Shown here: positions 1-7,325 of the stretch, one piece after another
Layout of the letters: each line of letters begins with the position of its first letter
Position numbering within the stretch: position 1 is the stretch's first letter
Assembly: GCA_946414315.1 (NCBI GenBank)
Contig: CAMKNZ010000003.1
Location: 93,202 to 157,201, forward strand
Source of the DNA: an uncultured Clostridia bacterium
GTDB lineage: Bacteria; Bacillota; Clostridia; Christensenellales; Aristaeellaceae
Reading direction: 5' to 3'
Length of the DNA: 64,000 nucleotides
Notes under the pieces: model-generated
Told to the model about the DNA's origin: nothing
Database searches by the model: none
The model's input: only the letters and a program-made list of their open reading frames with translations
Made by a program: the position numbers and the translations under genes

Positions 1-104
1 CTCAGGAGATGTTCAAATTCCAGAATCGTTCCATTTGGTTCTGCCGGAAAAGTATTGATTTCACGCTTTCTGTATGTCTCTTCCCAAAATGGTGTTTTAT
101 CCAT
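1..104 (-). CDS. Class I SAM-dependent methyltransferase, N-terminal fragment
   Basis: Leftward reading frame of 34 codons that runs off the left edge, starting at an ATG at 104 and beginning MDKTPFWEETYRKREINTF. The ATG lies inside the end of the upstream GGDEF gene (8-base overlap), with a GGAGGGG-type binding site inside that gene, so the two are probably translationally coupled. The PFWEETY...ILEFEHLL pattern resembles the start of small clostridial methyltransferases of the TehB-like type, but the SAM-binding motif lies outside the window. The existence of the gene is fairly sure; the function is a guess from a short N-terminus. Confidence 0.5.
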   Translation of the reverse strand, partial: MDKTPFWEETYRKREINTFPAEPNGTILEFEHLL

Positions 105-1206
105 TTTCCCCTCCGGCACCGTCACGGGATCTCCGGCGTCTGTCCTTTCCCGACGTTTGATAATACCGGGCTTTTTCCGCGTACATCATCCGATCTGATT
201 CCCTGAGCATCCTTTCAATGTCCTTGTTCTTTTCTTCAGCAATGCAGTATCCGAGGGAACAGCTGTATGCTGTTTCATTGACATTCTGTCTGACGCGGTC
301 AACAAGGGAAAGGATATCCTCCTGGGAGGCGGATCTGCAGACGATGACAAATTCGTCTCCGCCGATCCTGTAGACGGACTGTCCGTGCTTTTCCGCCTCC
401 AGCAGACAGAGGGCAAGGGTCGTCAACGCTTCATCTCCGGCCGCATGCCCCTGACTGTCGTTGATCTCTTTCAGGCCGTTCATATCCACGGTTACAAGGC
501 CTGTGATCCGTTCCGGATTGATTTCCGTATCGGCGAAATAGGCCTGACGGTTCAGAACGCCGGTCAGCGGATCTTTTTTTGTGCCCTGCAGAAGCAGGAA
601 CTGATAGTAAACAAACAGGCCGATCGCGATCGTGATACAGAACATATGGGAATAGCCCGCGCCGAAGATGAAAGGGAGAATCAGGCCCGACGCAAATGAA
701 AACGCGAGGAAGGCGATCGGGACGACTTCCGTGTACAGTTTATTGCTGCGTGTATAGAGAACATAAACAAGATAGACGCCGTATAACCCGGCCACGATAT
801 ACGGAAGCAGCCCGAGGGGTCCGCGGTGCAGCCGGCCGCCTTCATCCAGGCTGAAGACGATACCGGTAAAGATTGACAGGATATTGAGCCCCGTCAGGAC
901 CATCGCGGGAATAAAGATATACCACCGCACTTTCCTGACCAGGGTATAGAGGATCATGGCGACGATAATCGGCGTCGCGCTGTACCGGACCGCCATCAGA
1001 ACCGTTCGCGCCGCCGCGTATCCGCCCCTGTCATTCAGGGCAAATTCCAGGAAAACAACCACGGACAGGAGAAAGATTCCGGCAAGCAGGATATAAAACC
1101 GTTTTACAGTTGTTTTGTCCAGAAACAGCGTCGTTTTGAGCGAGATTGCAAATGCCGGCAATATCAGAATCAGCGCCCAGTTCTGCACAATATAGTCTTT
1201 CAGCAT
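97..1206 (-). CDS. Membrane GGDEF protein, putative diguanylate cyclase
   Basis: 369 residues starting at an ATG preceded by AAGGAGACAGGAAT; the frame stays open upstream to 1332 but without a binding site. The N-terminal half holds about seven hydrophobic segments (WALILILPAF, FYILLAGIFLL, WYIFIPAMVL and others), so it is an integral-membrane sensor. The C-terminal half is a GGDEF domain: it opens with DPLTGVLNR and carries an intact RIGGDEFV signature, expected to make cyclic di-GMP from two GTP. The RxxD inhibitory site normally found five residues before GGDEF is absent. The tail is Arg-rich (DRRRRSRD). A dispersed hairpin/inverted-repeat element lies just upstream at 1261-1320. The input signal cannot be inferred. 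Confidence 0.9.
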   Translation of the reverse strand: MLKDYIVQNWALILILPAFAISLKTTLFLDKTTVKRFYILLAGIFLLSVVVFLEFALNDRGGYAAARTVLMAVRYSATPIIVAMILYTLVRKVRWYIFIPAMVLTGLNILSIFTGIVFSLDEGGRLHRGPLGLLPYIVAGLYGVYLVYVLYTRSNKLYTEVVPIAFLAFSFASGLILPFIFGAGYSHMFCITIAIGLFVYYQFLLLQGTKKDPLTGVLNRQAYFADTEINPERITGLVTVDMNGLKEINDSQGHAAGDEALTTLALCLLEAEKHGQSVYRIGGDEFVIVCRSASQEDILSLVDRVRQNVNETAYSCSLGYCIAEEKNKDIERMLRESDRMMYAEKARYYQTSGKDRRRRSRDGAGGENG

Positions 1207-1260
1207 ATTCCTGTCTCCTTGCTGAGAACAATTGATCAATATGATTATATATTTCGGCGT

Positions 1261-1320
1261 CCGGCGGAGGATTCCTGTCAGCAGGATCTGTATATGAAAA
1301 TCCCGCGGATCGGGGCGGGA
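1261..1320 (-). repeat. Dispersed intergenic element, copy L1 (hairpin plus inverted repeat)
   Basis: Read leftward: a hairpin (TCCCGC...GCGGGA, 1301-1320), a short T run, CATATACAGATCC, then the inverted repeat GATCCTGCTGACAGGAATC at 1270-1288. Related modules, with near-identical inverted repeats, lie before the PAP2 gene (56457) and the S51 peptidase (57524) and after the GNAT gene (62050). This copy sits immediately upstream of the first GGDEF gene and is followed by AAATATATAATC, which could supply a -10 element. Function unknown: terminator plus promoter module, regulatory RNA or a small repeat family. Confidence 0.65.
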
Positions 1321-1338
1321 CGAACCGTGCACAAATAT

Positions 1339-1367
1339 AAACGGCAGAACATGATGTTCTGCCGTTT
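1339..1367. terminator. Palindromic bidirectional terminator, family copy 1
   Basis: Perfect palindrome AAACGGCAGAACAT-G-ATGTTCTGCCGTTT between the first GGDEF gene and the double-glycine peptide gene. It lies 15 bases beyond the peptide stop on the minus strand and probably ends that transcript. Two near-identical palindromes occur at 3246-3270 and 6735-6763. Confidence 0.6.
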
Positions 1368-1381
1368 AAGTTGCTTTTTTC

Positions 1382-1543
1382 TCAGTCTTCAAAGAATCCG
1401 ACGACAACTCCGAAAGTAAATCCCACAGCGGTACCGACCAGCGCGCCGCCCTTGCTGAGCATATTGTCAGTCGTTTTGTCGCCGCCGTTGATCATTTCCA
1501 TTTCGTTGAGGTTCAGTTCCTTTGTGTTGGTGTTGGTGTTCAT
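1382..1543 (-). CDS. Double-glycine leader peptide (bacteriocin or signal peptide precursor)
   Basis: 53-residue precursor. The start is the ATG after AAGGAGAATAAGACA; a longer frame exists but lacks a comparable binding site. The leader MNTNTNTKELNLNEMEMINGG ends in a double-glycine cleavage site with acidic and hydrophobic leader positions (ELxxNExExxxGG), as recognised by C39-peptidase ABC exporters. The predicted mature part is 32 residues, DKTTDNMLSKGG followed by a Gly-rich hydrophobic stretch with GxxxG-like spacing and an acidic FFED end, suggesting a membrane-active or helix-pairing peptide. No exporter or immunity gene is adjacent, so processing would depend on genes elsewhere. A second peptide with the same leader style is at 54973-55116. 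Confidence 0.72.
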   Translation of the reverse strand: MNTNTNTKELNLNEMEMINGGDKTTDNMLSKGGALVGTAVGFTFGVVVGFFED

Positions 1544-1685
1544 TGTCTTATTCTCCTTCATTTTTTCTTTATTCGGCCGGCCTGTTTTACCGGACCCGCA
1601 TATAGATAAGCAGCCAATGGACAGGGTGGCAGTAAACGTTTGCAAAAAAGTTATATTTTTTTAATTGAAGCTCCCTGCGGCCCGA

Positions 1686-1722
1686 ACAAAAAACAGGAGC
1701 ATCCCTGGAGGACGCTCCTGTT
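1686..1722 (-). terminator. Rho-independent terminator of the second GGDEF gene
   Basis: Read leftward: hairpin ACAGGAGCGTCC...GGATGCTCCTGT followed by TTTTTTG, 22 bases beyond the stop codon at 1744. Confidence 0.8.
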
Positions 1723-1743
1723 CTGTCATATGATTCAGCGTGA

Positions 1744-2838
1744 TTACCTTCTGCGGCGGTCTATGCCGTTATTGATATAATAATTTCTCTTGGCTTCGTA
1801 CATTGCCTTGTCTGCTTCCTTCGTAAGGGAATCCAGATCGGTGAAATCCCCGGTCCGGGCGATGCCGCAGGAAACGGATATGCTTCTGACGTATTGTCCC
1901 TTCCATCCGGCACAGAGCTCATTCGTCCGTGCGACGCACTGCCCGGCGTCGATCTTCGGGTCTGTCAGGATCGCGCAGAATTCGTCGCCGCCGATCCGGT
2001 AGACCGTATCGATCCCTTCAAAGCCCCGGCGGATGCATTCCGCCGCGCCGGCAATCAGTTCGTCGCCGGCCTCATGTCCGAGGATATCGTTGGTTTTTTT
2101 CAGGCCGTTGATGTCCATCATGACCACACAGCAGTAAGCAGGCTTGTTCGTGGTGAGCTGATCCAACATTTCGGAATAGGCCCGCCGGTTGTGGAGGCCT
2201 GTCATCGGATCGTTGTATGCGTACTTGGTCTGCAGTTCGGCCAGCTTCACGGCGGACTCGGCGAAGAGATAACGCTCAAACCGGGTCCTGTTGACAAAAT
2301 AGCCAAGGATAAGCCCGATGGAGGAGAAGATGATCAGGTTGGTCCGGACCCAGTCATATATCGACGGTTCCATCGTATGCTTTCCGGCAAGGGAGAACAC
2401 GATAAAATTGGTGATCAGCAGAACAATCGTTGAAATGATGTCGGAGATGAAAAATACAGGCACCACCAGGACCGAAGCAAAAATAATAATCGTCTTGGGG
2501 GCCATCAGCTGGGCGACGCCGACACCCGCCCCGAGGAGCGCGATGTCCACCAGAATGGTGGTGGGTATGATCAGCCAGCGAACCCTGGGCGCGGCAAAAA
2601 GTGCCAGCAGCAGCGCAACCGCGCAGATTGAAAGCGCAACGATATAGACATGGCGGCACAGCCGGTAATCCGGATGATTTATGGACATAATCAGGCAGAA
2701 ACCCCAGTACAGGATCTGGAAGATGGACCAGATGATGGCGAATTTCCGGTTCTCTTCCATAACCTGCGCATGGATGCTTTTCAGGTCACCGTTCCCGGCG
2801 GTCTGATACAGCAGGATTTCCTTCAGTTTCCGGATCAT
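1744..2838 (-). CDS. Membrane GGDEF protein, putative diguanylate cyclase
   Basis: 364 residues from an ATG about ten bases after AGGAG; a second ATG three codons earlier sits only one base from the AGGAG and is less likely. A short cytoplasmic N-terminus is followed by about six membrane segments (KFAIIWSIFQILYWGF, VYIVALSICAVALLLALF, IIIFASVLVVPVFFI and others) and a GGDEF domain (DPMTGLHNRRAY, YRIGGDEFCAI). As in the first GGDEF gene there is no RxxD inhibitory site and the end is Arg-rich (GIDRRRR), so the two look like related members of one sensor family separated by the small peptide gene. Product: cyclic di-GMP, acting from the inner face of the membrane. Confidence 0.9.
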   Translation of the reverse strand: MIRKLKEILLYQTAGNGDLKSIHAQVMEENRKFAIIWSIFQILYWGFCLIMSINHPDYRLCRHVYIVALSICAVALLLALFAAPRVRWLIIPTTILVDIALLGAGVGVAQLMAPKTIIIFASVLVVPVFFISDIISTIVLLITNFIVFSLAGKHTMEPSIYDWVRTNLIIFSSIGLILGYFVNRTRFERYLFAESAVKLAELQTKYAYNDPMTGLHNRRAYSEMLDQLTTNKPAYCCVVMMDINGLKKTNDILGHEAGDELIAGAAECIRRGFEGIDTVYRIGGDEFCAILTDPKIDAGQCVARTNELCAGWKGQYVRSISVSCGIARTGDFTDLDSLTKEADKAMYEAKRNYYINNGIDRRRR

Positions 2839-3003
2839 TTTGATCATGCTCCTGATTCTGAATACAGAATGATGGTAAAGTACTCTGTAACAATTATAGC
2901 AAAAAACTGGAAACCATGCCATAGTATCAATAATTTTTCTTGCTTTTTCCGCTCCTGTGTGTTATACTGCCGCTTGCGCAATGGGCTTTGGCTCAGCAGA
3001 TAC

Positions 3004-3022
3004 GGGGCATTAGCACAGTTGG
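3004..3022 (+). repeat. tRNA-Ala 5' fragment
   Basis: GGGGCATTAGCACAGTTGG is identical to the first 19 bases of the intact tRNA-Ala at 3167. It then diverges into the structured repeat at 3025. No anticodon arm follows, so it is a fragment and not a gene. Confidence 0.85.
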
Positions 3023-3024
3023 GG

Positions 3025-3080
3025 AACGAAGGAAGCGTTAGCCCGGTGGGCTATCCTGCGAAGCAGGAAGCGCCCTGAGT
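3025..3080 (+). repeat. 56-base structured repeat, copy A
   Basis: Begins AACGAAGGAAGCGT and ends CTGAGT. It contains two small hairpins: AGCCC-GGT-GGGCT and TCCTGC-GAA-GCAGGA. Copy B at 3336-3391 has the same length and framework, with paired substitutions in the second stem (CCTGC/GCAGG against CCGGC/GCCGG). Joined directly to the 5' tRNA fragment. Confidence 0.7.
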
Positions 3081-3166
3081 GAGTCAATCGAAGCAAGCAA
3101 CAGGCTGAAGCGACAGCAAGGCCGGTTGCGCCGACTGAGATTGCGGAAGCGCCAGTAATTGAATAT

Positions 3167-3239
3167 GGGGCATTAGCACAGTTGGTAGCGCGCGACATTC
3201 GCATTGTCGAGGTCAGGGGTTCGACTCCCCTATGCTCCA
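3167..3239 (+). tRNA. tRNA-Ala(CGC)
   Basis: 73 bases fold as a cloverleaf. The acceptor stem GGGGCAT/ATGCTCC contains the G3-U70 alanine identity pair, the anticodon stem is CGACA/TGTCG with loop TTCGCAT (anticodon CGC, bases 3200-3202), and the T arm is AGGGG-TTCGACT-CCCCT. The discriminator base is A and CCA is not encoded. It is followed by a palindromic terminator at 3246. Partial copies of its 5' and 3' ends flank it at 3004 and 3482. Confidence 0.93.
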
Positions 3240-3245
3240 CAAAAA

Positions 3246-3270
3246 ATGGCAGGACATCATGTCCTGCCAT
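3246..3270 (+). terminator. Palindromic terminator after tRNA-Ala, family copy 2
   Basis: Perfect palindrome ATGGCAGGACAT-C-ATGTCCTGCCAT followed by ATTTTTG, six bases beyond the tRNA. Near-identical to the palindromes at 1339 and 6735. Confidence 0.75.
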
Positions 3271-3335
3271 ATTTTTGTGCTCGCACGGGGCGTCTCACCC
3301 CCTGACCGAAGACAATGCGAAGCATTGGAGAGGCA

Positions 3336-3391
3336 AACGAAGGAAGCGTCAGCCCAGTGGGCTGTCCGGCAAAGCCGGAAGCGATCTGAGT
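3336..3391 (+). repeat. 56-base structured repeat, copy B
   Basis: Same framework as copy A at 3025 with hairpins AGCCC-AGT-GGGCT and TCCGGC-AAA-GCCGGA. The differences in the second stem keep the pairing. About 90 bases of GC-rich sequence, including a second TTCGA loop-like segment near 3466, connect it to the 3' tRNA fragment at 3482. Confidence 0.7.
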
Positions 3392-3481
3392 TTGTTAGCG
3401 CGAAAGGGAGAATGAAGCCCGCTCCAAGGGCTTCAGGCGACCATTGAGCGAACGGAACAGGGGTTCGAAGCGCCGCGAGAC

Positions 3482-3505
3482 GGGGTTCGACTCTCCTATG
3501 CTCCA
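3482..3505 (+). repeat. tRNA-Ala 3' fragment
   Basis: GGGGTTCGACTCTCCTATGC continuing to CTCCA matches the T arm and 3' acceptor strand of the intact tRNA-Ala with one mismatch (C to T in the T stem). It lacks the rest of the tRNA. Confidence 0.8.
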
Positions 3506-3624
3506 CTACATTACGAAGTGTCGAACTCGGATGTATTGGCAGCCGGTTCGCACTCCGGATCAGTTTAAAGGATGATCGTTACTGTATATAGTATTTTAAG
3601 AATATATTAAATACTGTATATTGC

Positions 3625-3653
3625 TTTACAGGCAAAAACAGATTTTGTATAAT
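3625..3653 (+). promoter_or_regulatory. Sigma-A type promoter of the InlB-repeat protein gene
   Basis: TTTACA, 17-base spacer, TATAAT. It lies 55 bases before the TTG start at 3708. A short inverted repeat (AGTATTT at 3590, AAATACT at 3609) just upstream could be an operator. Confidence 0.6.
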
Positions 3654-3707
3654 ATTTTATTGAATAATTGTTATCTGACCCGGTACGGAATCAGGAGGGG
3701 AACTTCC

Positions 3708-6692
3708 TTGAAAAGACGCATCATAACAGCGTTTCTGCTGAGTCTTTTGCTGGCCCTGGCCTTTGGCATTTCACAGGCCGGAGCGTCCACGATTGAGGAT
3801 TTCGTCAGGGCTGTGATAGACCATGACAGCACGGCAAATCTCACTACGCCGGCGAATGCGCAGGAAAAGCGGAGCGGTACCTGCATCCCGATTGTCACGG
3901 GCCGCCTGCTGCACTACCCGGATGAGCTTAGCAGCAATCCGGATGTCGTAGAAACATTCCCCCTCTCCAATGCCTTTGTCTGGCTGTTTAACGACGTCAC
4001 CGCCATCTGCGAGACGCCGGGCGGAAACATTGTCTGGAACGATCCCACCGTCAGCCTGGGAGCTGCCGGCAACTATACCCTTGCCGGACAGCAGACGGAT
4101 ATCAGCAGCCTTGCCGGCCATAAGATTTTCCTTCTGATGCAGGACGGTACGATCCATACCTTTGTCTGTTCGGACGTCACCGGCAGTACGCTGACAGTGG
4201 GCGGCAACAGTTATACCAACAATATTGCCTGCTACGTTCAGGGGGCTGCTGTTGATTCTTCTGCCTCAAACGAATCCTGGAGCCATCATATCGATCATAT
4301 GGTCATTCCGCTCCCGGAGGGCAGCCAGGTGGAACTGGACGGAGATATAAAGGTTGAATGCAGCGGGGATGTTGACTTTGACTTCTGGACATGGACCGCA
4401 TCTGTCAGCATTGATCCCTTTAAATTTACCATGGATATGGACCAAATCACGCTGTCCGTGAAAGCGGCCATGGAGGTGGAAAAGGGTATCGGTCATTTCG
4501 CGCTGGAGATTGTCCCCGGGATCTTCGAGATCGATTTTACGCCGAGCGTCTTTGTCGAAGCCGCAGCGGAGGGGGAACTGACTTTTGCCCTCAAGGCTAC
4601 GGAAGGCTTCAATCTGGAAATGGTCGTTTCCATTTCGGACGCCTCCGGTATTAACTTTAACCGGATCAGTGAAGGCCCGGATCCGGAATTTGAAAATTTC
4701 ACTGTAAAAGGAGAGATTTATACCGGTCTGGCCTGGGGCCCCGCTGTCGAAATTTTTGAAGGCATCGCAAAGCTTGCCGTGCGTTACAGGGGCGGAATAG
4801 TCCTTGAGGCCCAGATGCAGGTCGGCCCATGGGATGACGGGAACCATTACCGATGGCACGCCTGCGAGGACCTGGAATGCGTCCAGGGCGATGTCCATCC
4901 GCGCATCGGGCCTGTTACCGTCGACCTGATCATTGGCGACGTCTTCACGCAAAACCTTCTCTCCATCCCCGCGGGAAAGGATTTTGACCCGCTGTTCGAA
5001 TTCTATCATTCCTGGACCTTCGGAGACGGCAGCTGGGAGTCCATGTGCCCCCACTACGGCTACCGCGTGAATACAAACGTAGTGGGCAGCGACGGGAATC
5101 AGCTGACAGACGCTTTGGTCAGCTATCCCCTGGCGGAGGAGGACAAGGCACGCTTCGGCCAGTGGGCTGATGACGTTAAAATGGATTCTTCCGGCGTCTG
5201 GCTGGTCTACGTACCCCGCTCCAGCCCCAGCCGTACGACCGGCGGAAGCGGCAACAAGGTGACCCTGACCGCAAAGGTGAAGGATCCCCTGGATCCTTCC
5301 CAATACCTGACAGGCACTGCTGAGATTACCGAAAAGGGCCAGGAAGATAAGGAATCCCCGCCGGATCCCCAAAGCGCGACCATTACGGTTGATAACCGCA
5401 TCGTGACCATCCGCTTCCTGGATCCCGCTTCCGGCGTCACCAACCTGCCTGCGCCGATCCGGTATCATCCGTTTATCAGCAAAGGCGCCCACCTGCCGGA
5501 CACCATACCTGTCAAAGGCGGCAACGCGTTTGTCGGCTGGAATACAAGTCCGGACGGCTCCGGAAAGTGGTACGCGCCGGGCGCATATATGGAGTCGGAT
5601 ATCGATGTGGACCTTTATGCCCAGTTCAAAATCATCTCCAACCAGTATGTTGTCGTTTACAACGCCAACGGCGGCGTTTCCGCGCCCGAACCCCAGCTGG
5701 GAATCATCGGCAAATCGATAACACTTACGCCGAAAGGCGCGGTCGGCAAGGACGGCATGGCCTTCCTCGGCTGGTCCCTTACGGAGGATGGCAGTTCAAT
5801 CGATTACAAACCCGGCGATATCTTTACCTGCCCGGAAGGAAAGACCGTTGTCACCCTCTATGCTGTCTGGACCTTTGAACCCCTGAAGGTGGTGAAGATC
5901 CATTACGACCTGAACGGCGGCACCATTGAAAAGGCGATTCCGGACCGGTGGGTACAAAAGCACGCATCCTTCCAGATCACGGAGGACTTACCGGAAAAGC
6001 TGGGGAGCGTCTTCCTCGGCTGGGCTCTGGAGAAGGATGCCGCGGAGGCGGACTACATCCCCGGCCGGTCCTACCATTTCAGCCAGGATACCGTCCTCTA
6101 CGCAGTTTATCAGCCCGAATCCCCGCAGAACGTGACAGTGACCTTTGACCTGAACGGCGCACCGCCGCAGGATATTCCCGCGCCGGTTCAGGTCCGGAAG
6201 GCGCTGTGGTTCCGGATTCCGGATGTACGGCTTTCCTGGGATCAGTTCCACCGTTTTGAAGGCTGGAGCACAGACCCGAAGGCGCTGAAAGCGGATTATT
6301 TCCCCGACCGTCCGGCCAACTTCATGGAAGACACCACGCTCTACGCGGTCTGGGTTCCGTACTATACGATTACGTTTGACCCGAACGGCGGCGAACTCGA
6401 CGGCAGCCGCCTGAAAAGCACCATGCTTGTCCGCCGGGGCACGATCATTACAATCCCGAAGGCGCCCCTCCGCTATGGGTACCAGTTCCTGTACTGGCGC
6501 GGATCCCAGTACAACCCGGGGGACCGTTATGCCGTATGGGGAGACCATACCTTCACTGCCGAGTGGACCAAGAAACCGCCGAAGACCGGCGATGACGCGC
6601 CTCTGCTCCTCTGGGGCGGCCTTCTGCTCCTGGGCATCCTCGGCATGGGCGGCCTGGCTGCTTCCCGGCGCCTGCGGAAACACATGAAATAA
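3708..6692 (+). CDS. Secreted cell-wall-anchored protein with InlB B-repeats
   Basis: 994 residues. I place the start at a TTG seven bases after AGGAGGGG, which puts the signal peptide (KRRIITAFLLSLLLALAFG, cleaved near SQAGA) at the very N-terminus; the frame is open from an ATG at 3621 without a binding site. Residues 30-560 form a large unrecognised ectodomain. About residues 590-955 contain five Listeria-Bacteroides (InlB/Flg_new) repeats, each with YxxxxxxNGG, an aromatic GW core and a closing LYAVW-like strand. The C-terminus is a variant sorting signal, PPKTGDD, then a Leu/Gly-rich membrane segment and a basic tail (RRLRKHMK), indicating sortase anchoring with P in place of L in LPxTG. 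Likely an adhesin or other surface protein; ligand unknown. Confidence 0.82.
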   Translation: MKRRIITAFLLSLLLALAFGISQAGASTIEDFVRAVIDHDSTANLTTPANAQEKRSGTCIPIVTGRLLHYPDELSSNPDVVETFPLSNAFVWLFNDVTAICETPGGNIVWNDPTVSLGAAGNYTLAGQQTDISSLAGHKIFLLMQDGTIHTFVCSDVTGSTLTVGGNSYTNNIACYVQGAAVDSSASNESWSHHIDHMVIPLPEGSQVELDGDIKVECSGDVDFDFWTWTASVSIDPFKFTMDMDQITLSVKAAMEVEKGIGHFALEIVPGIFEIDFTPSVFVEAAAEGELTFALKATEGFNLEMVVSISDASGINFNRISEGPDPEFENFTVKGEIYTGLAWGPAVEIFEGIAKLAVRYRGGIVLEAQMQVGPWDDGNHYRWHACEDLECVQGDVHPRIGPVTVDLIIGDVFTQNLLSIPAGKDFDPLFEFYHSWTFGDGSWESMCPHYGYRVNTNVVGSDGNQLTDALVSYPLAEEDKARFGQWADDVKMDSSGVWLVYVPRSSPSRTTGGSGNKVTLTAKVKDPLDPSQYLTGTAEITEKGQEDKESPPDPQSATITVDNRIVTIRFLDPASGVTNLPAPIRYHPFISKGAHLPDTIPVKGGNAFVGWNTSPDGSGKWYAPGAYMESDIDVDLYAQFKIISNQYVVVYNANGGVSAPEPQLGIIGKSITLTPKGAVGKDGMAFLGWSLTEDGSSIDYKPGDIFTCPEGKTVVTLYAVWTFEPLKVVKIHYDLNGGTIEKAIPDRWVQKHASFQITEDLPEKLGSVFLGWALEKDAAEADYIPGRSYHFSQDTVLYAVYQPESPQNVTVTFDLNGAPPQDIPAPVQVRKALWFRIPDVRLSWDQFHRFEGWSTDPKALKADYFPDRPANFMEDTTLYAVWVPYYTITFDPNGGELDGSRLKSTMLVRRGTIITIPKAPLRYGYQFLYWRGSQYNPGDRYAVWGDHTFTAEWTKKPPKTGDDAPLLLWGGLLLLGILGMGGLAASRRLRKHMK

Positions 6693-6734
6693 CCAAAAGG
6701 GCGAAGAACCGGCTGCCGGATAAACAGGCAGCAA

Positions 6735-6763
6735 AAACGGCAGGACATCATGTCCTGCCGTTT
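6735..6763. terminator. Palindromic bidirectional terminator, family copy 3
   Basis: Palindrome AAACGGCAGGACAT-C-ATGTCCTGCCGTTT flanked by A and T runs, between the converging surface-protein gene and the small membrane gene at 6785. Nearly identical to those at 1339 and 3246. Confidence 0.7.
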
Positions 6764-6784
6764 ATTGTGTACACGGGTCGTTCT

Positions 6785-7000
6785 TTATTCTTTTTTTCCG
6801 CCCTGGTTGTCCTTCTTCCACAGGGAGAAAGCGCAGGAACTGCCGAATACGACGCCCAGGAACCAGTCGAAGATGCTTGTCAGGCCTCTCTCAAACGTCC
6901 TGTCCGGATGGATCAGCGTGTCGATGAACGCCCAGGCCACGACAAACCCGACGCAGCCCAGAACACCGATGAGGATATATTTTACCATTTTGTTTTTCAT
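6785..7000 (-). CDS. Small two-helix membrane protein, unknown
   Basis: 71 residues from an ATG seven bases after AAGGAGG. Two predicted membrane helices (YILIGVLGCVGFVVAWAFI and IFDWFLGVVFGSSCAFSLW) are joined by a short loop (HPDRTFERG), with a charged tail (KKDNQGGKKE). No family recognised. It stands alone, ending against the palindromic terminator shared with the surface-protein gene. Confidence 0.65.
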   Translation of the reverse strand: MKNKMVKYILIGVLGCVGFVVAWAFIDTLIHPDRTFERGLTSIFDWFLGVVFGSSCAFSLWKKDNQGGKKE

Positions 7001-7185
7001 GAAACAGCCTCCTTGCAGATATGATCCTTTTTTTCTGAACATAGTATATCATATGACAGCAGTTCTTCACAAGGCTGAATCCCAGACTTTCTTCACCGCC
7101 GCGGAAAGCTTCTTCATTTCGTCCTTATCATAAAACATCTTATTTTCAACGTTTTGGGGCTTTCTTCCAAAAGTTTTCATGAAAA
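7001..7185. other. Intergenic stretch without a supported gene
   Basis: Most of the 325-base gap between 7000 and 7326. A minus-strand frame of 23 codons (7067-7138, MFYDKDEMKKLSAAVKK...) is present, but it has no convincing binding site. The rest of the gap holds the terminator at 7182-7213 and AT-rich sequence in which I see nothing further. Confidence 0.4.
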
Positions 7186-7213
7186 AACGGATTTTCGCAA
7201 GTGAAAATCCGTT
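7182..7213 (-). terminator. Terminator of the TlpA-MnmM-hydrolase run
   Basis: Read leftward: AACGGATTTTC-ACTTGC-GAAAATCCGTT followed by TTTTTC. It is the first strong hairpin beyond the TlpA-like gene (stop at 7326), about 110 bases downstream. Confidence 0.65.
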
Positions 7214-7325
7214 GCATTTTGGCGTTTTTGACAAATTCTGTGCTTATGTGTCTGTATTTATTTCCAATTTTTTCTTGCTCTACGGGCCGCTGTTTTTCCG
7301 CCGAAGCGTTGCAGGTATTAGGGGT

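Noticed and set aside
7067..7138. 23-codon minus-strand frame starting MFYDKDEMKK
   Set aside because: No convincing binding site, no promoter, no recognised family; too short to support as a gene.
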